Source: Actinocrinis puniceicyclus (lineage in GTDB: Bacteria > Actinomycetota > Actinomycetes > Streptomycetales > Catenulisporaceae). Taken from it: a DNA stretch of 60,369 nucleotides. Positions 10,596-23,088 of this stretch are shown here, piece by piece. A program made the position numbers and the translations under genes. The stretch lies in assembly GCF_018283645.1 (NCBI RefSeq), contig NZ_JAGSXH010000026.1, forward strand, positions 1 to 60,369. Reading direction: 5' to 3'. Every line of letters starts with the position of its first letter. Position 1 is the stretch's first letter. Below the pieces are notes generated by a model. It saw only the letters and a list, made by a program, of their open reading frames with translations. It did no database searches and was not told where the DNA came from.

Positions 10596-12035
10596 ATGGA
10601 CACCACTGCCGCGACGGCCGAAGCCCGCGTGACGACCCGTCACGACGGCGTCGTCGACCGCCTGCCCGCCGCCTTCCGCTGGGGCGCGGCCACCTCCGCG
10701 TACCAGATCGAGGGGGCCGTCGACGAGGACGGGCGCACCGCGTCGATCTGGGACACCTACTGCCGGGTGCCGGGCGCGGTCGACAACGGCGATACCGGGG
10801 ACCTGGCCTGCGACCACTACCACCGGATGCCGCAGGACGTGGCGCTGATGCGGGACCTGGGCCTGGACGCCTACCGCTTCTCGGTCGGCTGGCCGCGGGT
10901 GCAGCCGGGGGGCAAGGGCCCTGCGAACCCGGCCGGACTGGCGTTCTACGACCGGCTGGTCGACCGGCTGCTCGCCAGCGACATCGAGCCCTGGGTCACC
11001 CTGTACCACTGGGACCTGCCGCAGGAGCTTGAGGACGCCGGCGGCTGGCCGAACCGGGACACCGCACTGCGTTTCGCCGACTACGCAGAGCTCGTATACG
11101 ACCGGCTGGGCGACCGTGTCGCGCACTGGACCACGCTCAACGAACCGTGGTGCTCGGCGATGCTCGGCTATGTCGAGGGCGTGCAGGCGCCCGGCCGGCG
11201 GGACTTCGGCGCGGGTATGCACGCGATCCACCATCTGCTGCTGGGGCACGGTCTGGCGGTGCAGCGCCTGCGCGCGGCCAACAGCGGCGGCAATCCGCTG
11301 GAGTTGGGCATCACGCTGAACCTGAGCACCGCCAAGCCGGCCACCGACTCGCCCGCAGACCGGGAGGCCGCCCGCCGCGCCGACGGCCTGGGCACCCGCG
11401 TGTACCTGGACCCGCTCTGGTACGGGCGCTATCCCGCGGACGTGGTCGCGGACCTGGCCGCCCGCGGTGTCGAGCTGCCGGTGCGCGACGGGGACCTGGA
11501 AGTCATCAACGCGAAGCTGGACACGCTCGGGGTCAACTACTATTTCAGCATGTTGAGTTCCGGCGTCGACGAGCAGGGCCGCGCGGCGGACGCGGACGGC
11601 AACCCGGTGGGCCGCGGCGTGCTCCTGGGTCTGCCGCAGACGGCGATGGGCTGGGAGATCATGCCCGACGACTTCGCCGAGCTACTCACGCGGGTCGGCC
11701 GCGACTACCCGGGCGTGCCGATCTTCGTCACCGAGAACGGCGCGGCGTTCCGCGACCAGCCCGACGCGGCCGGCTTCGTGCGCGACCACGACCGCGTCGA
11801 GTATCTCGCCTCGCACATCGCCGCGGTGGCGCGGGCGCGTGACGCGGGCACCGACATCCGCGGCTATTTCGTCTGGTCGCTGCTGGACAACTTCGAGTGG
11901 GCGTACGGGTACGACAAGCGGTTCGGCATCGTCCGGGTCGACTACACGACGCAGCAGCGCACGCCGAAGCTGAGCGCGCACTGGTACCGCGACACGATCC
12001 GGCGCGTGCGAGCGGAAGGCGCGAGCGTCGCATAA
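10596..12035 (+). CDS. GH1 beta-glucosidase
   Basis: Cytoplasmic family-1 beta-glucosidase (479 aa), close to the usual family length. The first conserved block is FRWGAATSAYQIEGA; the acid/base motif is TLNEPW (Glu183) and the nucleophile motif is FVTENG (Glu380). The C-terminal WSLLDNFEWAYGY block completes the active site. The ATG at 10596 follows CCAGGAG; the open frame upstream lies inside the ATPase gene. It is the last gene of the transporter run, so imported oligosaccharides would be hydrolysed by this enzyme together with the divergent GH3 enzyme. A near-perfect hairpin follows. Confidence 0.95.
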   Translation: MDTTAATAEARVTTRHDGVVDRLPAAFRWGAATSAYQIEGAVDEDGRTASIWDTYCRVPGAVDNGDTGDLACDHYHRMPQDVALMRDLGLDAYRFSVGWPRVQPGGKGPANPAGLAFYDRLVDRLLASDIEPWVTLYHWDLPQELEDAGGWPNRDTALRFADYAELVYDRLGDRVAHWTTLNEPWCSAMLGYVEGVQAPGRRDFGAGMHAIHHLLLGHGLAVQRLRAANSGGNPLELGITLNLSTAKPATDSPADREAARRADGLGTRVYLDPLWYGRYPADVVADLAARGVELPVRDGDLEVINAKLDTLGVNYYFSMLSSGVDEQGRAADADGNPVGRGVLLGLPQTAMGWEIMPDDFAELLTRVGRDYPGVPIFVTENGAAFRDQPDAAGFVRDHDRVEYLASHIAAVARARDAGTDIRGYFVWSLLDNFEWAYGYDKRFGIVRVDYTTQQRTPKLSAHWYRDTIRRVRAEGASVA

Positions 12036-12109
12036 CGGCCGTATCGGATCGCGGCGCAGGCACGAGCGTTCCCGATCGCGCTGGATCCTCGTGCCCATGC
12101 CCGCGCCTG

Positions 12110-12150
12110 GTGCTCCTGGCTGCGCAACTCACCCTCGCAGCCGGGAGCAC
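12110..12150. terminator. Terminator between convergent GH1 and APH-like genes
   Basis: A 15-bp stem (12110-12124 with 12136-12150, one G-T wobble) and an 11-base loop. It lies between the stops of two convergent genes and could act for both strands. Confidence 0.65.
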
Positions 12151-12214
12151 GTCGTGCGTGGCGCGCCGAGGATCCTGTCACAGCATTCTGCGCCGCACCC
12201 TGCCGAGGGTCCTG

Positions 12215-13117
12215 TCACGCGGCGGCAGTTGATTCGCCTGCGAGCAGGCGTTCCAGGGTGGCCCGACCCATGTCGCTCATCGCCGGGTTGGTCTCGCGGT
12301 AATACCAGACCGTTCCCACAGCCTGCTCGAACGCCCACGCCTTTCCGCGCTGCCACTCGGAGTCGTCACAGCCCAGAACCTCGCGCAACCGCCGGCGCGG
12401 GCCGTCCTCCAGCAGATGCCACGCGGCGACCAGGTCCAGTGCGGGATCCGCAGGGCCGAATCCACCGACGTCCAGCACCCCGGCCAGCCGGCCGTGCGCG
12501 ACAAGCACGTTGCCTGGAATCAGGTCGCCGTGGGTCATCGTGTCGGCCGGTGCGCGAGGCAGTTGACGCAGCGCGGCCCACATCCGCCGCAGCCGCCGGA
12601 CATCCAGCAGCCCCTGGCTCCTCTCGAAGCAGGTCTCCATCCACGCGTCATGCGCCGTCAGCTCGCCTCCGCGTCCACCTCCGCGGAAGGTGCGGCCTTG
12701 CGTGTCGAGAGCGCGCACCTGCCCGATGAACTCGGCCAGGTCCTCGGCGAACTCGACGGAACCGGCCAGATCGCGCGGGGTGGCGACCTCGCCGGGGATC
12801 CAGGTCTGTACGGACCAGGGCAGCGGATAGCCTCGGCCGGGCTCGCCGAGCGCGACGGGTTCTGGCGTGGGAAAGCGCGTAGAGCCGGCCAGCTCGCGTG
12901 CGGCTTGCGCCTCGCGCTCAAGCCGGCGCCGGGTCACTTTCACGTCCGCGGGTTGCAGCGGAAAGCGGGCCGCCAACTCCTCGCCCACGCGGAAGACGGC
13001 GTTGACCGTGCCCTGCGACGCCACCGCCCGGACCGGGAGCGCACTCCACTCGGGGAACTGGTCGCGAACCAGTTCACCTGCCGTCTCGGCGGTGATCGTG
13101 AGTTGGCCTGCATGCAT
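12215..13117 (-). CDS. Aminoglycoside phosphotransferase (APH) family protein
   Basis: Predicted small-molecule kinase of about 300 aa with the eukaryotic-kinase-like APH fold. The catalytic loop reads MTHGDLIPGNVLV (Asp198), and the metal-binding segment is LDVGGFGPADPALDL, where the usual DFGD/E is DVGG. The substrate is not predictable; many actinomycete members act on antibiotics, sugars or amino alcohols, and many are not resistance genes. I chose the ATG at 13117 (MHAGQL); in-frame ATG at 13150 and TTG at 13159 are alternatives and none has a clear ribosome binding site. The gene is convergent with GH1 and lies 97 bp after the Fic gene on the same strand. Confidence 0.8.
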   Translation of the reverse strand: MHAGQLTITAETAGELVRDQFPEWSALPVRAVASQGTVNAVFRVGEELAARFPLQPADVKVTRRRLEREAQAARELAGSTRFPTPEPVALGEPGRGYPLPWSVQTWIPGEVATPRDLAGSVEFAEDLAEFIGQVRALDTQGRTFRGGGRGGELTAHDAWMETCFERSQGLLDVRRLRRMWAALRQLPRAPADTMTHGDLIPGNVLVAHGRLAGVLDVGGFGPADPALDLVAAWHLLEDGPRRRLREVLGCDDSEWQRGKAWAFEQAVGTVWYYRETNPAMSDMGRATLERLLAGESTAAA

Positions 13118-13214
13118 GACCACGGCCGGAGCATGCCACGCGTTGAGCATCGATGCCAACGGACTTTTCCGCCACCAGGGATCGCAGCAGCCTGCGAGCG
13201 CGGCGCGAACCGCT

Positions 13215-14372
13215 CTACTGCGCGACCCGACGAACGCCGTACGGTTCCGTCAGCGGCGGTGGCTCGCCTTGCGCCCGGTACCTCGGGTAGGCCTTCTCGG
13301 TCAGCGCCGGGGTCGCCGCATAACGACGGCCCTTGGTCCCTCCCTTGGCCTCCAGTAAGCCACGTTCGGTCAGCATTCGAAGGTCCCTGGCGGATTGATC
13401 CGTGGACAGTCCCTCATCGCGCTGATACAAGGTTCGGCGCACTGCGCCGCCGCGGACCGCTTCGTACAGCGCGGTGACCGTGCGCTCTGGCAGCCTCTCG
13501 GCGGCGGCCACGTCGGCCAGGGCCGACCACAGCTTGGACGCTTGATCGGCGCGGCGCTGCACCAATTGCGCCTGAAGGTGATGGGCGCGCAGGTTGAAGC
13601 GCACCCACGCCGACGTGTCGCCGTCGCCAGGGGCGAATCGGCCGCGTTGGACGGCGGCGAGCGCGTCGTAGTAGTCGTACGTGTTGCGTCCGCGGCCGAG
13701 CCATTCCTCGATTGACGAGAACTCCGGTGCGAGCTCTCCGCAGCGGGCCAGCACAAGCGTGTGCACGCATCGGGACATGCGGCCGTTGCCGTCGCGCCAT
13801 GGGTGGATGGAGACCAGATTGAGGTGCGCCATCGCGGCGCGGACATATGCGGGGGCGTCGAGGTCGCCGCCGTTGAGCCGATCCGAAAGTTCGGTCATGA
13901 GCGCCGGCACCTGCGCGGCATCGGGTCCGGTGTAGACGGCCGATTCAGTGGCGCCGTCGATCACGCGGATTTCGCCGGGGCGGAAGCGGCCCGGCCATTT
14001 GTCGGGCCGATGCTTGAGCATGACGTGATGCAGCCCGTTGAAGAACATCGGGTGCCAGGAGAATTCGGGGGCATCAGCCAGTTGCTGGACATAGGTGAGG
14101 GCGTCGCGATAACCGAGGACATCGTGCCAGGTGTCCTCGTCGGTGTCGGTTGGCTCCTCGCCGGCGACCGCCGCTTCGGCATCGGACTGGCCGACGATGA
14201 TGCCCTCGATCGAGTTGGAACCGGCGATGGCGGCTGCGGTCAGACTGCGGCTCAGCAGGCCGGTCCACTTCCGCGGCCCGGCGATCTGATGTTTCAGTCC
14301 TTCGCGCATGGCGGCCAGCTCGGTGAGGACTCGCTCGTCATCTGCGGAGAGCCTCGGGGTCTCGTACAGCAT
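13215..14372 (-). CDS. Fic domain protein, self-inhibited class, with C-terminal winged helix
   Basis: Predicted AMP-transferase (or other nucleotidyl-modifying enzyme) of 385 aa. The active-site motif is HPWRDGNGRMSR (His190), matching HPFxDGNGRxxR with W for F. An inhibitory helix motif SNSIEG (Ser52 to Glu56) lies N-terminal, which defines class II Fic proteins whose Glu blocks ATP binding. The C-terminal part looks like a winged helix with a second motif RMLTERGLLEAKGG, as in DNA-binding Fic proteins. An inverted repeat lies 16 bp upstream of the ATG, so autoregulation is plausible. No antitoxin gene is next to it, in keeping with in-cis inhibition. The target protein is unknown. Confidence 0.9.
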   Translation of the reverse strand: MLYETPRLSADDERVLTELAAMREGLKHQIAGPRKWTGLLSRSLTAAAIAGSNSIEGIIVGQSDAEAAVAGEEPTDTDEDTWHDVLGYRDALTYVQQLADAPEFSWHPMFFNGLHHVMLKHRPDKWPGRFRPGEIRVIDGATESAVYTGPDAAQVPALMTELSDRLNGGDLDAPAYVRAAMAHLNLVSIHPWRDGNGRMSRCVHTLVLARCGELAPEFSSIEEWLGRGRNTYDYYDALAAVQRGRFAPGDGDTSAWVRFNLRAHHLQAQLVQRRADQASKLWSALADVAAAERLPERTVTALYEAVRGGAVRRTLYQRDEGLSTDQSARDLRMLTERGLLEAKGGTKGRRYAATPALTEKAYPRYRAQGEPPPLTEPYGVRRVAQ

Positions 14373-14388
14373 GGCGCCAGGATACTTG

Positions 14389-14411
14389 AATGCTTGAAAG
14401 ATTCAAGCATT
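14389..14411. promoter_or_regulatory. Perfect inverted repeat upstream of Fic gene
   Basis: AATGCTTGAA-AGA-TTCAAGCATT has 10-bp arms and a 3-base centre. An additional CTTGAA half site (14385-14390) lies immediately toward the gene. The site ends 16 bp before the Fic ATG, so it would overlap its promoter or leader. The likely ligand is the winged-helix part of the Fic protein itself (inference). Confidence 0.65.
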
Positions 14412-14476
14412 AGCGCATCCAGCGGCGACTAGCCGCCGATACGCGAGAAAAGGCGGGCATCGGCGGTGTAAGGCGG

Positions 14477-14504
14477 ACAGGACACGACAGGACACGACAG
14501 GACA
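14477..14504. repeat. 10-bp tandem repeat (GACACGACAG)
   Basis: About two and a half copies of a 10-bp unit (GGACAGGACACGACAG pattern) in the intergenic space between the Fic and phosphatase genes. No function is evident. Confidence 0.6.
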
Positions 14505-14515
14505 GGGCCCGGCCC

Positions 14516-14557
14516 GCCTTTGCATTACTGCCTTTGCATTACCGCCTGTGCATTACC
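14516..14557. repeat. Three 14-bp tandem repeats over the phosphatase stop codon
   Basis: GCCTTTGCATTACT, GCCTTTGCATTACC and GCCTGTGCATTACC lie head to tail. The TAA stop of the downstream minus-strand phosphatase gene (14553-14555) is inside the third copy, so the repeat arose by duplicating the gene end. Confidence 0.85.
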
Positions 14558-17192
14558 GAACGTGGACGCCGATCAGGCAGGTGTCGTCGTCGGTGTCCGC
14601 GTTGCTGTGCATCAGCATGTAGTCCAGCTGCTCGCTGAGGGCTGAGACGCTGACCTGCGCGGCGGTGCGCAGATGCTCAAGCGACTGGTCGAGCGACGAG
14701 TCCTTCCGCTCGATCAGGCCGTCCGTGTACATCATCAGCGTGTCGCCGTGGCGCAGCGTCAACTCCTGCTCGCCGTACTGCGCGTCGCCGACCACGCCGA
14801 GCAGCATCCCGGTCGGCAGCGGCAGCGCCGTCGCGCGGCCGTCGCGCACCAGCAGCGGTGGCGGATGGCCGGCACGCGCCCAGCGCAGCGTGCGGCTGTC
14901 CGGGTCGTACAGGCCGCACACCGCGGTCGCGGTGACCTGGTCGTTGAGGTGGTGCGCGACCGTGTTGAGCCAGCTGAGCAACTGCGCGGGCCCGGCCCCG
15001 GTCGCCGCCAGGCCGCGCAGTGCGTTGCGCAGCGCCACCATGTCCGTGGCCGCGTCGATGCCGTGACCGGCAACATCCCCGACCACGAGCAGTATCTGCC
15101 GGGTCGGCAGCACCACCGCGTCATACCAGTCGCCGCCGACCAGGTGGTCCGTCTCGGCGGGGCGATAACGCACCGCGATCTCCAGCCCCGCGGCGTCGAT
15201 CGGGCGCGGTGCCGGCGGCATGATGGCGCGTTGCAGGCGCAGCGCCAGGCGATTGCGCTCGGCCGCCTCCTGCTCGGTGTGGGCCAACTGGTCGCGGGTG
15301 GCGGCCAGCGCTATCTCGGTCCAGTGCTGCGAGGAGATGTCCTGACACGCACCGCGCACCGAGACCAGCAGCCCCGCGTCGTCGAGCACCGGTTCGGCCA
15401 CGATCCGGATGTAGCGCAGCACACCGTCGGTCCGCTGGAGCCGGAACGCCGTGGAGGCCGCGGACCGGTGATGGATCAGGGAACGCAGGAACCGGCCGAT
15501 GGCGGTCGCGTCGTCGGGATGGGCATACGCCTCCAGCCGGCTGAGCGGGACCGGCTGCGCGGTCGGCGGCAGGCCGTAGAGGCTGAACAACTGCGCGTTC
15601 CACGTCGTCTCGCCGGTGACCAGGTTCTCCTCGAAACCCCCGATCCGGCCCAGCCGCTGCGCATGCTGCAGCAGCGTCGCCAGCCGCGCCGCCTCGTCCT
15701 GAAGCCGCCAGGTCAGCAGCACCCGGTCGCCGAGCCGGCTGATGCCCACCGCGGCCACCGAGGAGACCGGAACCTGGTCGATCCGGGCGTTGATCACCAC
15801 CTGCTCGCTGCTGAACGGCTCGCCGGTGGCGTATACGTGCTCGACCTTGTCGAACATCGCGCCCGGTTCGGCGGCCAGCGGATAAGCCTCAAGCAGCGGC
15901 AGCCCGGTGACCGCCGAGCGCGGCCGCCCGGCCGGATCGACGAAGTGCTCGTTGGTGTATTCGATGACGAAGTCGACCAGTCGCCCCTCGTCGTGCAGGG
16001 GCCTGAGGATGATCGCCGCGTCCAGCAGAGTGTCCGCCAGGTCGGTCAGCCGCACGTCGCCGGCGCGTCCGGCGGCAGTGGCGGCGCCGGGTGCGTCTTC
16101 GCCGGCCACACCGCTGTCGAGCGTGTAGGCGCACAGTTCGGCCAAGGCCTCCAGTTGCCGGGCGACCGGGGGCGACGGTTCGTCCACCGGCCGGGGCCAG
16201 CACACCTCCAGCACGCCGAGCACGCGGCCGCCCAGGGCAGCGGCCAGCGCGGCCCGTCCGCCCGAGCCGCCGCGCCGGCCCAGCCCGATGCTCGGCAGCG
16301 CCTGGTCCGAGGCGTCGTTCACCCACTGCGGCCGGCGCTCGACCAGCGCCCGGCGGGCGAGGGTGGCCACGTACGGCGGCACGTGCCGCCACCGGCGCGC
16401 CTCGGCCGCGCTGAAACCGGCGTGACCGGCGAGCATCAGCGATCCGTCCGTGCCGAGCGCCCAGATCGCGACGGCGGTCGCGCCGAGCGGACCGAGCGCG
16501 TGCTGCTTGAGCGACTGCGCCGCGGCCTGCGTGTCGGCGGCGCCGAGCACCCCGGATTCGGCGGTGCGCAAACGCACTCCGGCGCTCGCCCGTCCCGCCG
16601 CATCGACGTCTGATACCTCGGAGCGCGCGCCGCCGAGAGCTGTGTCGTCGAAAGCTGTGTCGTCGACGTCTGCGTCGGCGGGTGCAATGTCATCGAGGTC
16701 TGCGTCGGCTGGCGGCGGCTCACGGTCCGCCGCGCCGTCGCGCCCCGGCCCGGACGCGGCGTCGGGCCCGGGCTCCTGGTACGGCGTGTGTACGCCGTCG
16801 AACTCGGCGTGTTCGCGGGCGATGCGGGTGAGCGGATCGTTGGAGATCTCGTTGACCAGGTCGGCGGCCAGCTCCAGCGCGGGCAGGCCGCTGCGCCCGG
16901 CCAGCGTCTCCAACTGCCGCGCCGCCTCGGTCTGGCCGCAGCGCAGCCGCTCCATCAGGATGCCCTTGGCCAACTCGACCAGGGCGCGCGCGTCCGCGGT
17001 GGTCTCGGCGTCGTTCAACTGCGTGCGCAACCGGTCGACCGTGGCGGCGAGCCTGCCGATGCCGCGCTCGGCCGGCCCGGCGGCGGGCGGGAACGCCGCC
17101 CTCTCGCCGCCCACTGGTGCGCTGATCGCCGCGAACGGACTCGGTCCGCTCGCGGCCGCGTCGCTGTCCGTGTTCTGATTGAGGGAGGTCAT
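14553..17192 (-). CDS. ANTAR-GAF-PAS-PAS-PP2C (SpoIIE-type) phosphatase
   Basis: Predicted multidomain Ser/Thr phosphatase (879 aa) of the type that dephosphorylates anti-anti-sigma (STAS) proteins. Domains in order: ANTAR-like helical region (about 45-121, with ALVELAKGILMERLRCG), GAF (about 215-360), a divergent PAS (about 380-490), a PAS with GGFEENLVTGETTWNAQLF (about 515-625), and PP2C/SpoIIE (about 665-878) with metal ligands in GGDWYDAVVL and the C-terminal DDDTC. No membrane segment. ANTAR domains normally bind nascent RNA as antiterminators, so their presence on a phosphatase is noteworthy although known in actinomycetes. It starts 61 bp after the hybrid kinase stop, suggesting co-transcription and a joint stress pathway. 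Stimulus and substrate are unknown. Confidence 0.88.
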   Translation of the reverse strand: MTSLNQNTDSDAAASGPSPFAAISAPVGGERAAFPPAAGPAERGIGRLAATVDRLRTQLNDAETTADARALVELAKGILMERLRCGQTEAARQLETLAGRSGLPALELAADLVNEISNDPLTRIAREHAEFDGVHTPYQEPGPDAASGPGRDGAADREPPPADADLDDIAPADADVDDTAFDDTALGGARSEVSDVDAAGRASAGVRLRTAESGVLGAADTQAAAQSLKQHALGPLGATAVAIWALGTDGSLMLAGHAGFSAAEARRWRHVPPYVATLARRALVERRPQWVNDASDQALPSIGLGRRGGSGGRAALAAALGGRVLGVLEVCWPRPVDEPSPPVARQLEALAELCAYTLDSGVAGEDAPGAATAAGRAGDVRLTDLADTLLDAAIILRPLHDEGRLVDFVIEYTNEHFVDPAGRPRSAVTGLPLLEAYPLAAEPGAMFDKVEHVYATGEPFSSEQVVINARIDQVPVSSVAAVGISRLGDRVLLTWRLQDEAARLATLLQHAQRLGRIGGFEENLVTGETTWNAQLFSLYGLPPTAQPVPLSRLEAYAHPDDATAIGRFLRSLIHHRSAASTAFRLQRTDGVLRYIRIVAEPVLDDAGLLVSVRGACQDISSQHWTEIALAATRDQLAHTEQEAAERNRLALRLQRAIMPPAPRPIDAAGLEIAVRYRPAETDHLVGGDWYDAVVLPTRQILLVVGDVAGHGIDAATDMVALRNALRGLAATGAGPAQLLSWLNTVAHHLNDQVTATAVCGLYDPDSRTLRWARAGHPPPLLVRDGRATALPLPTGMLLGVVGDAQYGEQELTLRHGDTLMMYTDGLIERKDSSLDQSLEHLRTAAQVSVSALSEQLDYMLMHSNADTDDDTCLIGVHVR

Positions 17193-17253
17193 GAGGCGCA
17201 GAAGGATTCCGGTCGGGGACGGCGGGCTGGGTCTGGGGTGCGCACGGGCCGGT

Positions 17254-21663
<4,410 letters not shown>

Positions 21664-21948
21664 GTATGCGTCCCATCCCTCTCGCCGCTCGCGACCACAA
21701 CGCGAACGGCGCGCATACCCGGCCGCGCGAGATCCATGCGGGTGAATTTCGCCGAATCCCGGGGCTCGTTGCGCCCGGCGCCGGCGCTTGCTTGCGCTTG
21801 CTCGCGCTATTCCACGGAGTCGCCGGCGATGAGTATTGGACCCGGCGGCGTTCCAGTCCCGCACCCGGCGGGCGCGGCGCGGCAGGCCGCGATCGGCCGA
21901 CCCGCGGCGAACCCGCGAGCTGCCTTAGCTTTTTCCGGGAGCCGTCCG

Positions 21949-22713
21949 CTACGCGGCCTGGGCGGGCAGCGTGTATTTCTTGCTCGTCGGCTTGCCGTCC
22001 GCGGCGGGAATGCCGGTCGCCGTGATCACCCCGACGACCGAGCCGTCCGGTTCGGTCTGGCGGTCGATTTCCACGCTGCCGTTGCGTGCCTGGTAACTCA
22101 TCCACCCGACCTTTCCGCTCGGGCTCTGCCCGGCCTTGGGCGGTCCGGATGGGATCAGGCTGATCAGGCACAGCGCCTGAAACCCGCTCAGGTCGTCGCC
22201 GCTCTTGCCGCCGGTGAGTTCGTGGACGAACATCATCAGCGTCTGCCAGGCCCAGGCGTCGAAGCGGATCGCCTGCTGGCCGCCGTCGACGCAGGCGAGC
22301 AGACAGTCGCTCATCGGATCGCTCTGGGTGCCCTTGCTCAGCTTTACCAGTACGGTCGGCGGCACGGCGTGCAACCAGACGGACGCATAGTAGTAGGGGA
22401 AGTCGTTCTGCTCGTCCACACGGTCGTTGACGTTCTTCGTCCAGGACTTCCACGCGTCGGTCAGACCGACTTTCAGCGCGTCCTCGACGAGGCTGGCCGC
22501 GACCGCGCTGCCCAGTTGCGCGAGCCAGTTGACGGTAGCCGGGTTGAACACCGCCTCCGCGGCGACGGAACAGGAAGCCAGGGCGCCGGCCACGGAGACG
22601 AGCGAGCCGCCCGCCGCGGTGAGCAGACGGCGCCGCTCGACCCCGGGCGCCGGTCCGCTCGTGCCCTCCGGCGCACCGCAGACGGCCTCGGATTCAGCCT
22701 CATCGACAGTCAT
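21949..22713 (-). CDS. Predicted Tat-type lipoprotein of unknown function
   Basis: Unrecognised 254-aa protein. The N-terminus has a hydrophilic stretch, then ERRRLLTAAGGSLVSVAGAL and the lipobox LASC (Cys48), pointing to export by the twin-arginine route and lipid anchoring. The rest is a soluble domain with aromatic-rich segments (FPYYYASVWLHAV, FDAWAWQTLMMFVHEL) and no catalytic motif I recognise. ATG at 22713 follows GGGGGA at short distance; a GTG at 22725 is an alternative. The gene lies 285 bp upstream of the hybrid kinase on the same strand and is divergent from the BNR-repeat protein. A link to signalling is possible but unproven. Confidence 0.65.
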   Translation of the reverse strand: MTVDEAESEAVCGAPEGTSGPAPGVERRRLLTAAGGSLVSVAGALASCSVAAEAVFNPATVNWLAQLGSAVAASLVEDALKVGLTDAWKSWTKNVNDRVDEQNDFPYYYASVWLHAVPPTVLVKLSKGTQSDPMSDCLLACVDGGQQAIRFDAWAWQTLMMFVHELTGGKSGDDLSGFQALCLISLIPSGPPKAGQSPSGKVGWMSYQARNGSVEIDRQTEPDGSVVGVITATGIPAADGKPTSKKYTLPAQAA

Positions 22714-23088
22714 CGGTCCCCCCACCGCCGGAAAATCAGATCACTACCGATGGTGGCAGAAACCTGAACCCCTCGCGGCGGCATTCGCCGATTCGCGGCC
22801 GGACGGCCCGTGATGCGACACCCGCGATCGTCCGACACGCCGTAGATCACCGGGATGCGGCCGCAGACAGGCGCAGCTCAATATGCTTCATGGGCTGATT
22901 CGCGCCCGGTTGGCGCGTAAAGCGATGAATGCGCAGCCTGATACGTTGCGGCTTCCGCAGGGTATTGCCATCGCACGAGCCCGCGCATAGCGTTCGCGTC
23001 AGTCGCCGGGTGCGCAACACATGCGTACGCCGCGGCTCCAATGCGCCGCGCCCACCGACAGCGGCGTTCCGGGAGGGTAGGAACACAC
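22714..23088. other. Divergent intergenic region, 375 bp
   Basis: Separates the Tat lipoprotein gene (leftward) from the BNR-repeat gene (rightward), so it should hold both promoters. Apart from a GGGAGGG ribosome binding site at 23071-23077 for the rightward gene I see no convincing promoter box, palindrome or small gene. Confidence 0.5.

Noticed and set aside
12215-13117. Antibiotic-resistance gene
   Set aside because: The APH fold is clear but the substrate is not; the family is large and mostly not resistance enzymes, so no resistance claim is made.
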